Below are positions 27,799 to 36,162 of a stretch of DNA of 64,000 nt, piece by piece. The position numbers and the translations under genes are program-made. Every line of letters begins with the position of its first letter. The first letter of the stretch is position 1. The stretch comes from JACMQX01 sp044225675 (lineage in GTDB: Bacteria > Pseudomonadota > Gammaproteobacteria > Burkholderiales > Burkholderiaceae_C), in NCBI GenBank assembly GCA_044225675.1, contig JBGAIH010000005.1, positions 62,001-126,000 of the forward strand, read 5' to 3'. The notes below the pieces were generated by a model, which saw only the letters and a program-made list of their open reading frames with translations, did no database searches and was not told where the DNA came from.

Positions 27799-29508
27799 TC
27801 ACGACAGCTCAGGCAGCTTCTTGTACAGGTAGGCGCGCGAGATCCCGAGCTCCTCGGCGACTTTCTTCTTGTTGCCCTTGTTGCGCTGCATGGCCTCGCG
27901 GATCATCGCGCGCTCGACGTCGGCCACGGCTTCCTGCAGCGTGCTGCCGGGGGCCGGGGCGGGCACGCCGGTGGCCTGGGGGGCGGCAGCGCTGAAGGCC
28001 GGCGCAGAGGAGGTCGCCGCGCCCGGCATGCCCATGCGTTCCAGCGCCGCCTCGCCGAACGCGGTGTTCAGCGGCAGCGGCCGGAAGTTGTGCACGCCGA
28101 TCTCCGGCCCGTCGCAGAAGATGGCGGCCTTCTCGACCTCGTGCAGCAGCTGGCGGATGTTGCCCGGCCAGGGCAGCTCGCGCAGGTAGCCATAAACGCG
28201 GCGGTCCACGCTCTTGGCGCTGGTGCCGTGACGCGCCGCGAAGGCCGCGAGGAACTTCTCGACCAGCTCGGGGATGTCCTCCAGCCGCTCGCGCAGGCTG
28301 GGCATGCGGATGGTCACGCCGCTGATGCGGTAGTACAGGTCGAGCCGGAAGTCGCCGTCGCGGATCATCTGCTGGAAGTCGCGGTTGCTCGCGCAGATCA
28401 GGCGGAAGTCGGAGTGCCGCGCGCGATCGCTGCCGACGCGCTCGAACATGCCGTCCTGCAGCACGCGAAGGAGCTTGACCTGGATCTCGGGCGGCATGTC
28501 ACCGATCTCGTCGAAGAACAGGCTGCTGCGGTCGGCCAGCTCGAACTTGCCCTTGCGGCCTTTCTTCTCGGCGCCGGTGAAGGCGCCGGCCTCGTAGCCG
28601 AACAGCTCGCTTTCCACCAGGCCGCTGGGCAGCGCGGCCGCGTTGACGAAGACCATCGGGTTCTCGTTGCGCGGGCTCAGCGAGTGCAGCGCGTGCGAGG
28701 CCAGTTCCTTGCCGGTGCCGCTTTCGCCGACGATCAGCACCGGCACGTGCAGCGGCGCGACCTTGATGATGTCGGACTTGAGCTGCTGGATCGCGTCGCT
28801 GCGCCCGACCATCTGGTCCAGGCCCTGGGTGCGCCGCTTCATGCCCGACAGCTCGTTGCGGTAGAAGGTGACCTCCGAGCGCAGCCGGGTGACTTCCTTG
28901 CTCAGCTCGTGGACGGTTTCGGGCTCCTTGAACATCACCTGCCCGATGGCGCCGACGGTGCGCCCGTTGTGCTGGATCGGGATGCGCGAGACCACGCGCG
29001 TCACGCCGCTCATCGTCTGCAGCTTGCCGATCTCGGCCTTGGAGGTGCGGACCACGTCGTGCAGCCGGGTGTTCTCGATGACGTGGGTCACGGGTTTGCC
29101 CACCGCGTCGCCGTGGCGGATACCGAAAAAGGCCTCATGCACCGGCGGGATGTAACGGATGCGCGCCTCCTCGTCGACCACCACCATCGCGGCATAGGGG
29201 CTGTTGAGCAGGTGGGTGAAGATGGAGAAGGCGAAGTCCACGCTCGAGACGAAGTCGAACAGGGTCGGCTCGGACTCGGCCGACTGCAGCAGGAACACGG
29301 TCGCGTCGTCCATGGCGCGGTAGGCGGCGATCAGACGCGGCTCGCCTTCCAGGGCCACCATGCCGACCTCCTCGTCGCGCCGCTCGGACAGGTCCGCCAG
29401 CAACTGCGCCTGCAGGTGCGGCTCGCGCGCCAGGCCCGTCGCACACATCACGCCACCCTGGAGGTTGACCACCAACACGCTGAAAGAGGACATGTCTCGC
29501 TTACTCAT
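27799..29508 (-). CDS. Sigma-54-dependent transcriptional activator (enhancer-binding protein)
   Basis: A 569-residue activator. Residues about 1-90 are an unassigned sensory segment and residues about 100-195 a PAS-like domain (AMVVVDEEARIRYIPPVHEAFFGI). The AAA+ domain has Walker A GESGTGKE near 261-268 and the sigma-54 contact loop GAFTGA near 308-313, plus FFDEIGDM (Walker B). Near the C-terminus (about 535-565) is a Fis-type HTH, GNKKKVAEELGISRAYLYKKL. The ATG at 29508 or 29493 is the start; the TTG at 29517 is less likely. It is divergent from the large operon at 29772. It is the only such activator in the window and nine matching promoters surround it, so it is the probable regulon controller. 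Confidence 0.93.
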   Translation of the reverse strand: MSKRDMSSFSVLVVNLQGGVMCATGLAREPHLQAQLLADLSERRDEEVGMVALEGEPRLIAAYRAMDDATVFLLQSAESEPTLFDFVSSVDFAFSIFTHLLNSPYAAMVVVDEEARIRYIPPVHEAFFGIRHGDAVGKPVTHVIENTRLHDVVRTSKAEIGKLQTMSGVTRVVSRIPIQHNGRTVGAIGQVMFKEPETVHELSKEVTRLRSEVTFYRNELSGMKRRTQGLDQMVGRSDAIQQLKSDIIKVAPLHVPVLIVGESGTGKELASHALHSLSPRNENPMVFVNAAALPSGLVESELFGYEAGAFTGAEKKGRKGKFELADRSSLFFDEIGDMPPEIQVKLLRVLQDGMFERVGSDRARHSDFRLICASNRDFQQMIRDGDFRLDLYYRISGVTIRMPSLRERLEDIPELVEKFLAAFAARHGTSAKSVDRRVYGYLRELPWPGNIRQLLHEVEKAAIFCDGPEIGVHNFRPLPLNTAFGEAALERMGMPGAATSSAPAFSAAAPQATGVPAPAPGSTLQEAVADVERAMIREAMQRNKGNKKKVAEELGISRAYLYKKLPELS

Positions 29509-29608
29509 TGTCTTCAAGATGAACAGATGCGCCGTCTGCCATTGTCTTCAAGGAAGACACTTCGCGCATGGTGCCTAACCCTTAGACCCTTCGCAGCGGC
29601 GCGCCTTT

Positions 29609-29678
29609 GCACGGTTGCGACAGGGCCGCCGCCAGAAGGAGAAAGGGCTCTGGCAGGGGGCGCGCGCCGCAACCGTGC
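29609..29678. promoter_or_regulatory. 11-bp perfect inverted repeat, candidate enhancer site
   Basis: GCACGGTTGCG (29609-29619) and CGCAACCGTGC (29668-29678) are exact reverse complements, separated by 48 bp, between the activator gene and the promoter at 29717. Position and symmetry suggest binding by the activator encoded next door. The element differs from TGTGCGCCG sites at other promoters, so a second binding protein is possible. Confidence 0.5.
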
Positions 29679-29716
29679 GCCCGCTCCCGCTGCATCAAGC
29701 ATGCCCGCGCGCGCCG

Positions 29717-29732
29717 TGGCATGGAGGTTGCT
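29717..29732 (+). promoter_or_regulatory. Sigma-54 promoter for the large ring-degradation operon
   Basis: TGGCAT-GGAGG-TTGCT, perfect GG-N10-GC spacing. Predicted transcription start is near 29743. This supports GTG 29772 as the first start codon and excludes the in-frame ATG at 29721, which overlaps the promoter. Confidence 0.82.
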
Positions 29733-29771
29733 GACTCCAGGGCTCAACCTGGGCCGACGGCCTCCTGCATC

Positions 29772-31004
29772 GTGACCACTTCCGCAGAACAACTACCGCC
29801 TCCGGAGACAGCTTCCACCCTCGACCTGCTCGCCGGCGTGCGCGTGCTGGACCTGACGACCTCCATCGCCGGTCCGTATGCGTGCCTGCTGCTGGCCGAC
29901 CTCGGGGCCAGCGTCGTGAAGATCGAACGTCCCGGCCGCGGCGACGACGCGCGCGCCTGGGGGCCGCCGTTTCTCGATGGCGAGTCGCTCTGGTTTCTGA
30001 GCGTCAACCGCAACAAGCACAGCGTCACGCTCGACTACGGGCAGGAGGGCGGCCGGCGCGCGCTGCACGCGCTCGTCGAGAAGGCCGACGTGGTCGTCGT
30101 CAACCAGGTGGCGCGCAGCCAGAAGAAGCTGGCCATCGACGCCGAGACGCTGCGCGCGATCAATCCGCGCCTCGTGCATGCATCGATCACCGGCTTCGGC
30201 CTCACCGGCGAAGGCAGCGAGCGGCCCTGCTACGACCTGATCGCCGAAGGCTACAGCGGCGTGATGGACCTCACCGGCGCCGAGGGCCGCGATCCGCAGA
30301 AGGTCGGCACCCCGGCGGCCGATCTGCTGTCGGGCTCCGACGCCTCGCTCGCGGTGGTGGCCGCGCTGCTGCGCCGCACGCGCACCGGCCAGGGCGCGGC
30401 CATCGACGTGTCGATGATCGAGAGCATGACGCGCTTCATGACGCCGCGCATCGTGTCCTACCTCGGCTCGGGCGACCTGCCGCGCCGCTCGGGCGGGCGC
30501 GACAGCGTGATCGCCATCTACCAGACCTTCAGCACCGCCGACGAGCCGATCACGCTGGCCCTGGGCAACGACGCGATCTGGGAGCGCTTCTGCAAGGCCG
30601 CAGGCCTTGGCGACATGGGCGCCGATGCGCGCTTTGCCGACAACGCCGGCCGCCGCGAATGGCGCGAGCACATCGTCGGGCGCATCCAGGAGACGCTGGC
30701 GAGCCAGCCGGCGGCCTACTGGCTCGACCTGTTCGAGCGCAACCGCATCCCGGCCGGGCCGATCAACCGGCTCGACCAGGTGGTGCGCGACAGCACGCTG
30801 CGCCAGCGCGGCCTCTTCTTTGCCGCGCGTCGCGGCGACACGCCCGTGCCGCAGGTCGGCCTGGGCATCAAGTTCGACGGCAACCACCGCACCTTCCAGA
30901 AGGCCCCGCCGCTGCTGGGGGAGGACAATGAGGCGGTGTTCAGCAGCTGGCTCGGCTGGAGCGCCGAAGAGGTCGACGCGCTGCGGCAGGCGGGCGTGCT
31001 GTGA
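29772..31004 (+). CDS. CoA-transferase, CaiB/BaiF (formyl-CoA transferase) family
   Basis: A 410-residue family III CoA-transferase. The N-terminal CoA-binding core is VRVLDLTTSIAGPYACLLLADLGASVVKIERPGRGDDARAWGPPF; a conserved Asp for the aspartyl-CoA anhydride lies in GYSGVMDLTGAEGRDPQ or close by. It transfers CoA from a donor thioester to a carboxylic acid, giving the activated substrate. GTG 29772 is chosen because the upstream promoter leaves no room for an earlier start. It is first in the long operon, just before the BadI-like gene, so it probably primes the alicyclic acid. Confidence 0.9.
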   Translation: MTTSAEQLPPPETASTLDLLAGVRVLDLTTSIAGPYACLLLADLGASVVKIERPGRGDDARAWGPPFLDGESLWFLSVNRNKHSVTLDYGQEGGRRALHALVEKADVVVVNQVARSQKKLAIDAETLRAINPRLVHASITGFGLTGEGSERPCYDLIAEGYSGVMDLTGAEGRDPQKVGTPAADLLSGSDASLAVVAALLRRTRTGQGAAIDVSMIESMTRFMTPRIVSYLGSGDLPRRSGGRDSVIAIYQTFSTADEPITLALGNDAIWERFCKAAGLGDMGADARFADNAGRREWREHIVGRIQETLASQPAAYWLDLFERNRIPAGPINRLDQVVRDSTLRQRGLFFAARRGDTPVPQVGLGIKFDGNHRTFQKAPPLLGEDNEAVFSSWLGWSAEEVDALRQAGVL

Positions 31005-31061
31005 ACCTCCGGGCGCGTGCCCGCATCTTTTTTTGAACTGAAGTTTTCCAGGAGACCCGGC

Positions 31062-31847
31062 ATGAGCCAGAAATTTGAAACCATCCTGTACGTCGAAGAA
31101 GGGCCTGTCGGCATCATCACGCTGAACCGCCCCGAGCATGGCAACATGTTCACCGAGACGATGTGCCACGAGATCCGCGACTGCATCGACGCGATCCGGC
31201 GCGAGACGCGCACCCGCGTCATCATCCTCACCGGCGCGGGCGACAGGTTCTTCTGCATCGGCGGAGACAAGTCGGGCATGGAGGACTCGCTGCTGTACGC
31301 GGGCGTGCTGCCCACGCTCGACATGTACGAGAGCATCGACCGGCTGCAAAAGCCGGTGATCGCGGCCGTCAACGGCTTTGCGGTCGGCGGCGGCAACGTG
31401 CTGCAGGTCGTGTGCGACATCACCATCGCCAAGGAAAGCGCGGTCTTCCGCCAGGTCGGCCCGATGATGGGCAGCTTCGACGCGGGCTATGGCACCTGGT
31501 ACCTCGAAGACCTGGTCGGCAAGAAGCGCGCCAAGGAAATCTGGTACCGCAACCCCAAGATCAGCGCACGCGAGGCGCTCGAGATGGGCATGATCAACAA
31601 GGTCGTGCCCGACGGCGAACTCATGCAGGCCGCACGCGAGATGGCTCTGGAGATCGCCGACCGCGGCTCCTTCGCGCTGGCCTCGATCAAGGGCGCGTTC
31701 AACGCGCGCCATGGCGGCGTCTCCGGCCTGTCGCGCGTCTCGCACGACCTGCTGCTGCGCGCGCACCTGAACACCGCCGAGTCGAAGGAGCTGTCGGCCT
31801 CGTTCAAGGAAAAGCGCCGCCCCGACACCGGCACCTTCGGGCATTGA
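31062..31847 (+). CDS. BadI-like 2-ketocyclohexanecarboxyl-CoA hydrolase (crotonase family)
   Basis: A 261-residue crotonase-fold protein. The block QVGPMMGSFDAGYGTWYLEDLVGKKRAKEIWY, the oxyanion region GFAVGGGNVLQVVCD and the C-terminal FKEKRRPDTGTFG match, from memory, the BadI and MenB subgroup rather than plain enoyl-CoA hydratases. The paired glutamates of hydratases are absent at the usual places, and GSFDAGYG carries the Asp typical of BadI/MenB. BadI opens the ring of 2-ketocyclohexanecarboxyl-CoA to pimeloyl-CoA. ATG 31062 follows AGGAGACCC. It is clustered with a hydratase and SDR, as expected for a ring-opening module. Confidence 0.8.
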   Translation: MSQKFETILYVEEGPVGIITLNRPEHGNMFTETMCHEIRDCIDAIRRETRTRVIILTGAGDRFFCIGGDKSGMEDSLLYAGVLPTLDMYESIDRLQKPVIAAVNGFAVGGGNVLQVVCDITIAKESAVFRQVGPMMGSFDAGYGTWYLEDLVGKKRAKEIWYRNPKISAREALEMGMINKVVPDGELMQAAREMALEIADRGSFALASIKGAFNARHGGVSGLSRVSHDLLLRAHLNTAESKELSASFKEKRRPDTGTFGH

Positions 31848-31857
31848 GGAGCAGGCC

Positions 31858-32625
31858 ATGGCCATCCGCCTGACCCGCCACGAGGAGTTCGCGCACATCA
31901 CGCTGGACCGCCCGCAGGCGCTCAATGCGCTGAGCTTCGCGCTGATCCGCGAGCTCGACGCCTGCCTCGCAGAGGTCGAACGCTCGGACGCGCGCGCGCT
32001 GCTGATCACCGGCGCGGGCGAGCGCGCCTTCTGCGCCGGTGCCGACATCCCCGAACTGATGGGCCGCACGCTGCGCGAGCAGCAGGCCGGTGCCGAGCTG
32101 GGCCAGCGCGTGTTCGCGCGGCTGGACACGCTGCCCATGCCCTCGGTCGCGCTGATCCAGGGCTTTGCCTTCGGCGGCGGCCTGGAGCTGGCGCTGGCCT
32201 GCACCTTCCGCCTTGTCACGGCGCAGGCGAAGATGGGCCTGCCCGAGATCAAGCTCGGCCTGATCCCCGGCTATGGCGGCACCCAGCGCCTGCCGCGCAT
32301 GGTGGGCGAGGCCCGCGCGATGGAGATGATCCTCACCGGCCGCACGGTGCGCGCCGACGAGGCGGTGCGCATCGGCCTGGCCAACCGCCAGGTCGAGGGC
32401 GACAGCTTCGCCGCGCTGCTGGCCTTCGCACGCGAGTTCTCGGGCCATGGCCTGCTTGCGCAGCAGTTCGCGCGCCGCGCGGTGCAGCGCGCGCTGCAGA
32501 CGCCGCTGGCCGAGGGGCTGAAGATCGAATCCGACCTCTCGACGCTGGCCTACCAGACCGCCGATGCCGCCGAAGGCATGCAGGCCTTCATCGACAAACG
32601 CCCGCCGACCTTCCAGGACCGCTGA
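31858..32625 (+). CDS. Enoyl-CoA hydratase/isomerase
   Basis: A 255-residue crotonase with both catalytic glutamate positions: GFAFGGGLELALAC (about residue 113) and MGLPEIKLGLIPGYGGTQRLPR (about residue 133). The oxyanion-hole Ala lies in ITGAGERAFCAGADIPEL. It hydrates a 2,3-enoyl-CoA, probably cyclohex-1-ene-carboxyl-CoA (BadK-like) or the open-chain enoyl-CoA. It follows the BadI-like gene by 10 bp and precedes the SDR by 21 bp. Because the dehydrogenase at 10479 lacks its own hydratase domain, this protein may serve it. Confidence 0.93.
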   Translation: MAIRLTRHEEFAHITLDRPQALNALSFALIRELDACLAEVERSDARALLITGAGERAFCAGADIPELMGRTLREQQAGAELGQRVFARLDTLPMPSVALIQGFAFGGGLELALACTFRLVTAQAKMGLPEIKLGLIPGYGGTQRLPRMVGEARAMEMILTGRTVRADEAVRIGLANRQVEGDSFAALLAFAREFSGHGLLAQQFARRAVQRALQTPLAEGLKIESDLSTLAYQTADAAEGMQAFIDKRPPTFQDR

Positions 32626-32646
32626 ACCGCAGGACCGTTTCCCACC

Positions 32647-33408
32647 ATGCAAGCACACGACACCATCATCGTCACCGGCGCGAGCCGGGGCATCGGCGCG
32701 GCCATCGCGCTCACGCTGGCACATGCCGGCTACCGCGTCGCCTGCCTCTCGCGCAGCGGCGATCTGCCGCGCGTGCCCGAAGGCGCCGGCGCGCAAGCGG
32801 GCGCGGCGCTCGCTCGCTGCGTGCCGATCGCCTGCGACGTCACCAGCGAGGCTGGCGTCAAGGCGGCGTTCGCCCAGGCGGCCTCGGGCGGCGCGCGCAT
32901 CGTCGGCCTCGTCAACAACGCCGGCATCCATCTGGAAGGCGCGAGCCATTCCTTTCCCCTGGCCGACTGGGAGCGGGTGCTGGCCACCAACACCACCTCG
33001 GTGCTCGTGGGCTGCCAGCAGGCCTATCCGCTGCTGCTGGCCGCGGGCGGCGGCGTCATCGTCAACATCGGCTCCTTCTTCGACAAGATGGGCGTCAAGC
33101 ACAACCTGGCTTACTGCGCCTCCAAGGCCGCCGTGGGCGCGATCACCCGCTGCCTCGGCGTGGAGTGGGCCAAGAAGAACATCCGCGTGATCGACGTCGC
33201 CCCGGGCTACATCCTCACCGATCTCAACCGCGACTCGCTGGGCGAGGGCAGCCCGCTGCGCGAGTACCTGGCGCGGCGCATCCCGGGCAAGGAGCCCGGC
33301 ACCGCCGAGGACGTGGCCGAGCTGGTGGCCGCGATGTTCACGCCGGCCTCGCGCTTCGTCACCGGCGAGACCATCTACATCGACGGCGCGCAGGGCATCA
33401 ACCACTGA
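32647..33408 (+). CDS. Short-chain dehydrogenase/reductase
   Basis: A 253-residue SDR with IVTGASRGIGAAIA, VNNAGIHLEG, Ser in VNIGSFFDK and YCASKAA as Tyr-Lys. The C-terminus is VTGETIYIDGAQGINH. By position, between the hydratase and an acyl-CoA dehydrogenase and next to the BadI-like hydrolase, it is a candidate for the 2-hydroxycyclohexanecarboxyl-CoA dehydrogenase step; the SDR at 18901 is an alternative. Activity cannot be read from sequence. Confidence 0.88.
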   Translation: MQAHDTIIVTGASRGIGAAIALTLAHAGYRVACLSRSGDLPRVPEGAGAQAGAALARCVPIACDVTSEAGVKAAFAQAASGGARIVGLVNNAGIHLEGASHSFPLADWERVLATNTTSVLVGCQQAYPLLLAAGGGVIVNIGSFFDKMGVKHNLAYCASKAAVGAITRCLGVEWAKKNIRVIDVAPGYILTDLNRDSLGEGSPLREYLARRIPGKEPGTAEDVAELVAAMFTPASRFVTGETIYIDGAQGINH

Positions 33409-33451
33409 TGCCTGCGGCCCGTCCGACGAACCCGAAACAGGAGTCCCCCGC

Positions 33452-34618
33452 GTGAAAGTCTTCGAGCGTCTCGACGCCGCCATTGCCCTGTCCGCCGACG
33501 AGCGCATGCTGCTGGACAGCGTGCGCCAGGTCACGGCCAGCCAGATCGCCCCGGCCGCCGCCGGCTTTGACCGCTCCGGCGAGTTCCCCTGGGCCAACAT
33601 CCACGCGCTCAACCAGCTCGGTCTGAACGCGATGTTCGTGCCCGAGGCCTACGGCGGCTCGCCGCTGTCCTACACCGCCTACCTGGCCTGCATGCGCGAG
33701 ATCGCGCGCGCCTGCGCCTCCACCGGCATCATCTGGGGCACGGTGTTCCACGGCATGAAGCCGCTGATCGACTTCGGCACCGAGGAGCAGAAGGCCCGCC
33801 TGCTGCCGCGCATCGCGGCCGGCGGCCTGGCCTCGCTGGCCATCACCGAGCCGGGCGCAGGCTCCGACGCCACCGGCATGCGCACCCGCTTCACCGAAGA
33901 CGGCGACCACATCGTCATCAACGGCGGCAAGTGCTTCATCTCCAACGGCGACGTCGCCGACCTGTACCTGCTGTTCGGCAAGTGGGACGGCATCGACGAC
34001 CAGCGCAAGGCCATCTCGGCCCTGGTGCTGGAAAAGGGCACGCCGGGCCTGAGCGTCGTCTCCACCGAAGAGAAGATGGGCCACCGCGCCGCCAGCACCG
34101 CGACCATCGCCTTCGACAACTGCCGCGTGCCGCGCGCCAACCTGCTCGGTGCGCCTGGCGACGGCCTGTCGATCCTGTTTTCGTCGCTCAACAAGTCGCG
34201 CCCGAGCATCGCGGCGCATGCGCTGGGCATCGCGCGCGCGGCCTTCGAGGACAGCGTGGCCTACCTCAACGAGCGGCGCCAGTCGGGCCGGCGCATCGTC
34301 GAGTTCCAGGGCATCCAGTTCCAGCTGGCCGACCTGGCCACCGACCTGGCGACCTGCGAGTCCTGGCTGTGGCAGATCGCCGCGCGGGTGGATGCGGGCG
34401 ACACTGACTTCGGCATCGAGGCCTCGATGCTCAAGATGCGCGCGAGCGACGTGGCCATGCGCATCACCACCGAGGCGGTGCAGTTCCTCGGCGGCTACGG
34501 TTACTGCAGCGACTACCGCGTCGAGCGCCTGATGCGCGACGCCAAGATCACCCAGATCTGGGAGGGCACCAACCAGATCCACCGGCAGCTCATCGGCCGC
34601 AGCTTCATGAACAGATAG
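33452..34618 (+). CDS. Acyl-CoA dehydrogenase
   Basis: A 388-residue flavoprotein. FAD and substrate motifs are LAITEPGAGSDATGMRT (about residue 130), ISNGDVADLYLLF and FLGGYGYCSDYRVERLMRDAKITQIWEGTNQIHRQLIGR, which includes the catalytic Glu in WEGTNQ. The GTG at 33452 is the apparent start, with GGAGTCCCCC upstream. It introduces a double bond into an acyl-CoA and passes electrons to ETF. In this cluster it could form the ring double bond (AliB-like) of cyclohexanecarboxyl-CoA. Confidence 0.93.
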   Translation: MKVFERLDAAIALSADERMLLDSVRQVTASQIAPAAAGFDRSGEFPWANIHALNQLGLNAMFVPEAYGGSPLSYTAYLACMREIARACASTGIIWGTVFHGMKPLIDFGTEEQKARLLPRIAAGGLASLAITEPGAGSDATGMRTRFTEDGDHIVINGGKCFISNGDVADLYLLFGKWDGIDDQRKAISALVLEKGTPGLSVVSTEEKMGHRAASTATIAFDNCRVPRANLLGAPGDGLSILFSSLNKSRPSIAAHALGIARAAFEDSVAYLNERRQSGRRIVEFQGIQFQLADLATDLATCESWLWQIAARVDAGDTDFGIEASMLKMRASDVAMRITTEAVQFLGGYGYCSDYRVERLMRDAKITQIWEGTNQIHRQLIGRSFMNR

Positions 34619-34630
34619 GACAGCGATTCC

Positions 34631-35506
34631 ATGAACCCCATCCAGACCGTCGGTGTCGCGGGCAGCGGCACCATGGGCACCGGCATTGCCATCGTCGCCG
34701 CGCGCTCGGGCATGCAGACATTTCTTTATGACACCCGGCAGGACGCGCTCGACCGCGCGCTGCGCCAGATCGCCGGCTTCTTCGGCAAGTCGGTCGAGCG
34801 CGGCAAGATGAAACCCGAGCAGCGCGACGCGGCGCTCGCGCGCATCACCGCCACCACCGACATGGCGGCCATGGCGCCCTGTGAGCTGGTGATCGACGCG
34901 GTGTTCGAGGACCTGAAGGTCAAGCACCAGCTGTTCGCCGCGCTCGACAAGGTCTGCCCGCCCGAGACGATCTTCGCCTCCAACACCTCCACCCTGTCGA
35001 TCACCGAGATCGCGGGCGGTTCGGGCCGCGACGACCGCTTCGTGGGCATGCACTTCTGCCTGCCGGCGCAGCTCATGAAGCTGGTGGAGATGTCGCCGGG
35101 GCTGAACACCTCGCCCGCAGTCTTCGAGCGCGCCTGGGCCGCCTGCGAGGCCATGGGCCAGCGGCCCGTGAAGACCAAGGACAACCCGGGCTTCATCCTC
35201 AACTACTTCCTCGTGCCGTACAACAACGACGCGATCCGCCTGGTCGAAGCCGGCGTGGCCGAGCCGGCCGACATCGACCGCGCGATCAAGGAGGGCCTGG
35301 GTTATCCGATGGGGCCGCTGGAGCTGCTTGACCTGATCGGCCTGGACACCCAGCTGCTGCTGTGCGAGGCGCTGTACGGCGTGACGAACGAGCCGCGCGC
35401 GGCCTGCCCGCCGCTCGTGCGCCGGATGATCGCGGCTGGCCACCTCGGGCGCAAGTCCGGGCGCGGCTTCTACACCTACCAGGGCGACGCCACTTTCGGA
35501 GGCTGA
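34631..35506 (+). CDS. 3-hydroxybutyryl-CoA dehydrogenase-type NAD-dependent enzyme
   Basis: A 291-residue 3-hydroxyacyl-CoA dehydrogenase. The Rossmann motif is VGVAGSGTMGTGIAIVAARSG at residues 6-26. The catalytic His lies in DDRFVGMHFCLPAQLMKLVEMSPG and the Asn in FILNYFLVPYNNDAIRLVE; the C-terminal helical domain has GPLELLDLIGLDTQLLLC. It is the usual length for PaaH/HbdA-type enzymes. The next gene is a Rossmann-less relative. It probably oxidises the open-chain 3-hydroxydicarboxyl-CoA. Confidence 0.92.
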   Translation: MNPIQTVGVAGSGTMGTGIAIVAARSGMQTFLYDTRQDALDRALRQIAGFFGKSVERGKMKPEQRDAALARITATTDMAAMAPCELVIDAVFEDLKVKHQLFAALDKVCPPETIFASNTSTLSITEIAGGSGRDDRFVGMHFCLPAQLMKLVEMSPGLNTSPAVFERAWAACEAMGQRPVKTKDNPGFILNYFLVPYNNDAIRLVEAGVAEPADIDRAIKEGLGYPMGPLELLDLIGLDTQLLLCEALYGVTNEPRAACPPLVRRMIAAGHLGRKSGRGFYTYQGDATFGG

Positions 35507-35511
35507 CGGAC

Positions 35512-36162
35512 ATGCACTACTCGGTGATCGACAGCGGCGGCGGCCGCTCCTTTTCGGAAGCTCACGCATTGACCGCTCCGGCGGCCGGCGACGACGGCAC
35601 GGGCGTGCTCCTGCTGCTCGGCCGCGACCCGGCCGCAGCGCTCGCTGCGGTGGCGCAGCCCGAGCGCCGTGCGGCCATCCTCGTCGAACTGCACGGCCAG
35701 TGCCTGGGCGAGCTGACCGGCGAGTCGGCGGGCCTCGAAGGCTCGAACGTGCTGGGCTTCGCGCGCTTTCGGCTCGGCGATGCCGCGCCGTCGAACCTCG
35801 TGGAGCTGGTGCGCCAGCCCGGCACCGCGCCCGAGGCGCTGGCCGCCGCCAGGCAGGTGTTCGAGGCCGCAGGCCTGAAGGTCGCCGTGTGCGGCGACTT
35901 CCAGGGGCGCATCATTGACCGGCTGGTGCGGCCTTACTACAACGCCGCGCTGCGCCGCCTCGACGAAGGCCTGGCCACGGCGGCCGACATGGACCTCACG
36001 CTGAAGCTCGGCCTGGGCTATCCCCAGGGCCCGATCGCGCTGCTGGAGCAAAGCGGCCTGGCGCACCACTACGAGGTGACGCAGAACCTGTTCGAGCGGC
36101 TCGGCGATGCGGCCTACGTGCCCGCGCGGCGCGCGCAGGTGGCGCGGCGTCGCCAGCCGTGA
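35512..36162 (+). CDS. 3-hydroxyacyl-CoA dehydrogenase C-terminal-domain protein (no intact Rossmann fold)
   Basis: A 216-residue protein. The N-terminal 80 residues (MHYSVIDSGGGRSFSEAH, then VLLLLGRDP) have no GxGxxG dinucleotide site. The rest shows the 3HCDH C-terminal helical pattern: QGRIIDRLVRPYYNAALRRLDEGLATAADMDLTLKLGLGYPQGPIALLEQSGLAHHYEV. It begins 5 bp after the full-length dehydrogenase, so it may be a dimer partner that supplies substrate-binding helices or stabilises it. Similar tail domains are fused in PaaH-like enzymes; here it is separate. It is not a pseudogene by any visible frame break. Confidence 0.7.
   Translation: MHYSVIDSGGGRSFSEAHALTAPAAGDDGTGVLLLLGRDPAAALAAVAQPERRAAILVELHGQCLGELTGESAGLEGSNVLGFARFRLGDAAPSNLVELVRQPGTAPEALAAARQVFEAAGLKVAVCGDFQGRIIDRLVRPYYNAALRRLDEGLATAADMDLTLKLGLGYPQGPIALLEQSGLAHHYEVTQNLFERLGDAAYVPARRAQVARRRQP

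Noticed and set aside
29721..29771. Alternative in-frame ATG at 29721 for the CoA-transferase
   Set aside because: It overlaps the -24/-12 promoter at 29717-29732, so it would lie upstream of the transcript. GTG 29772 fits better.
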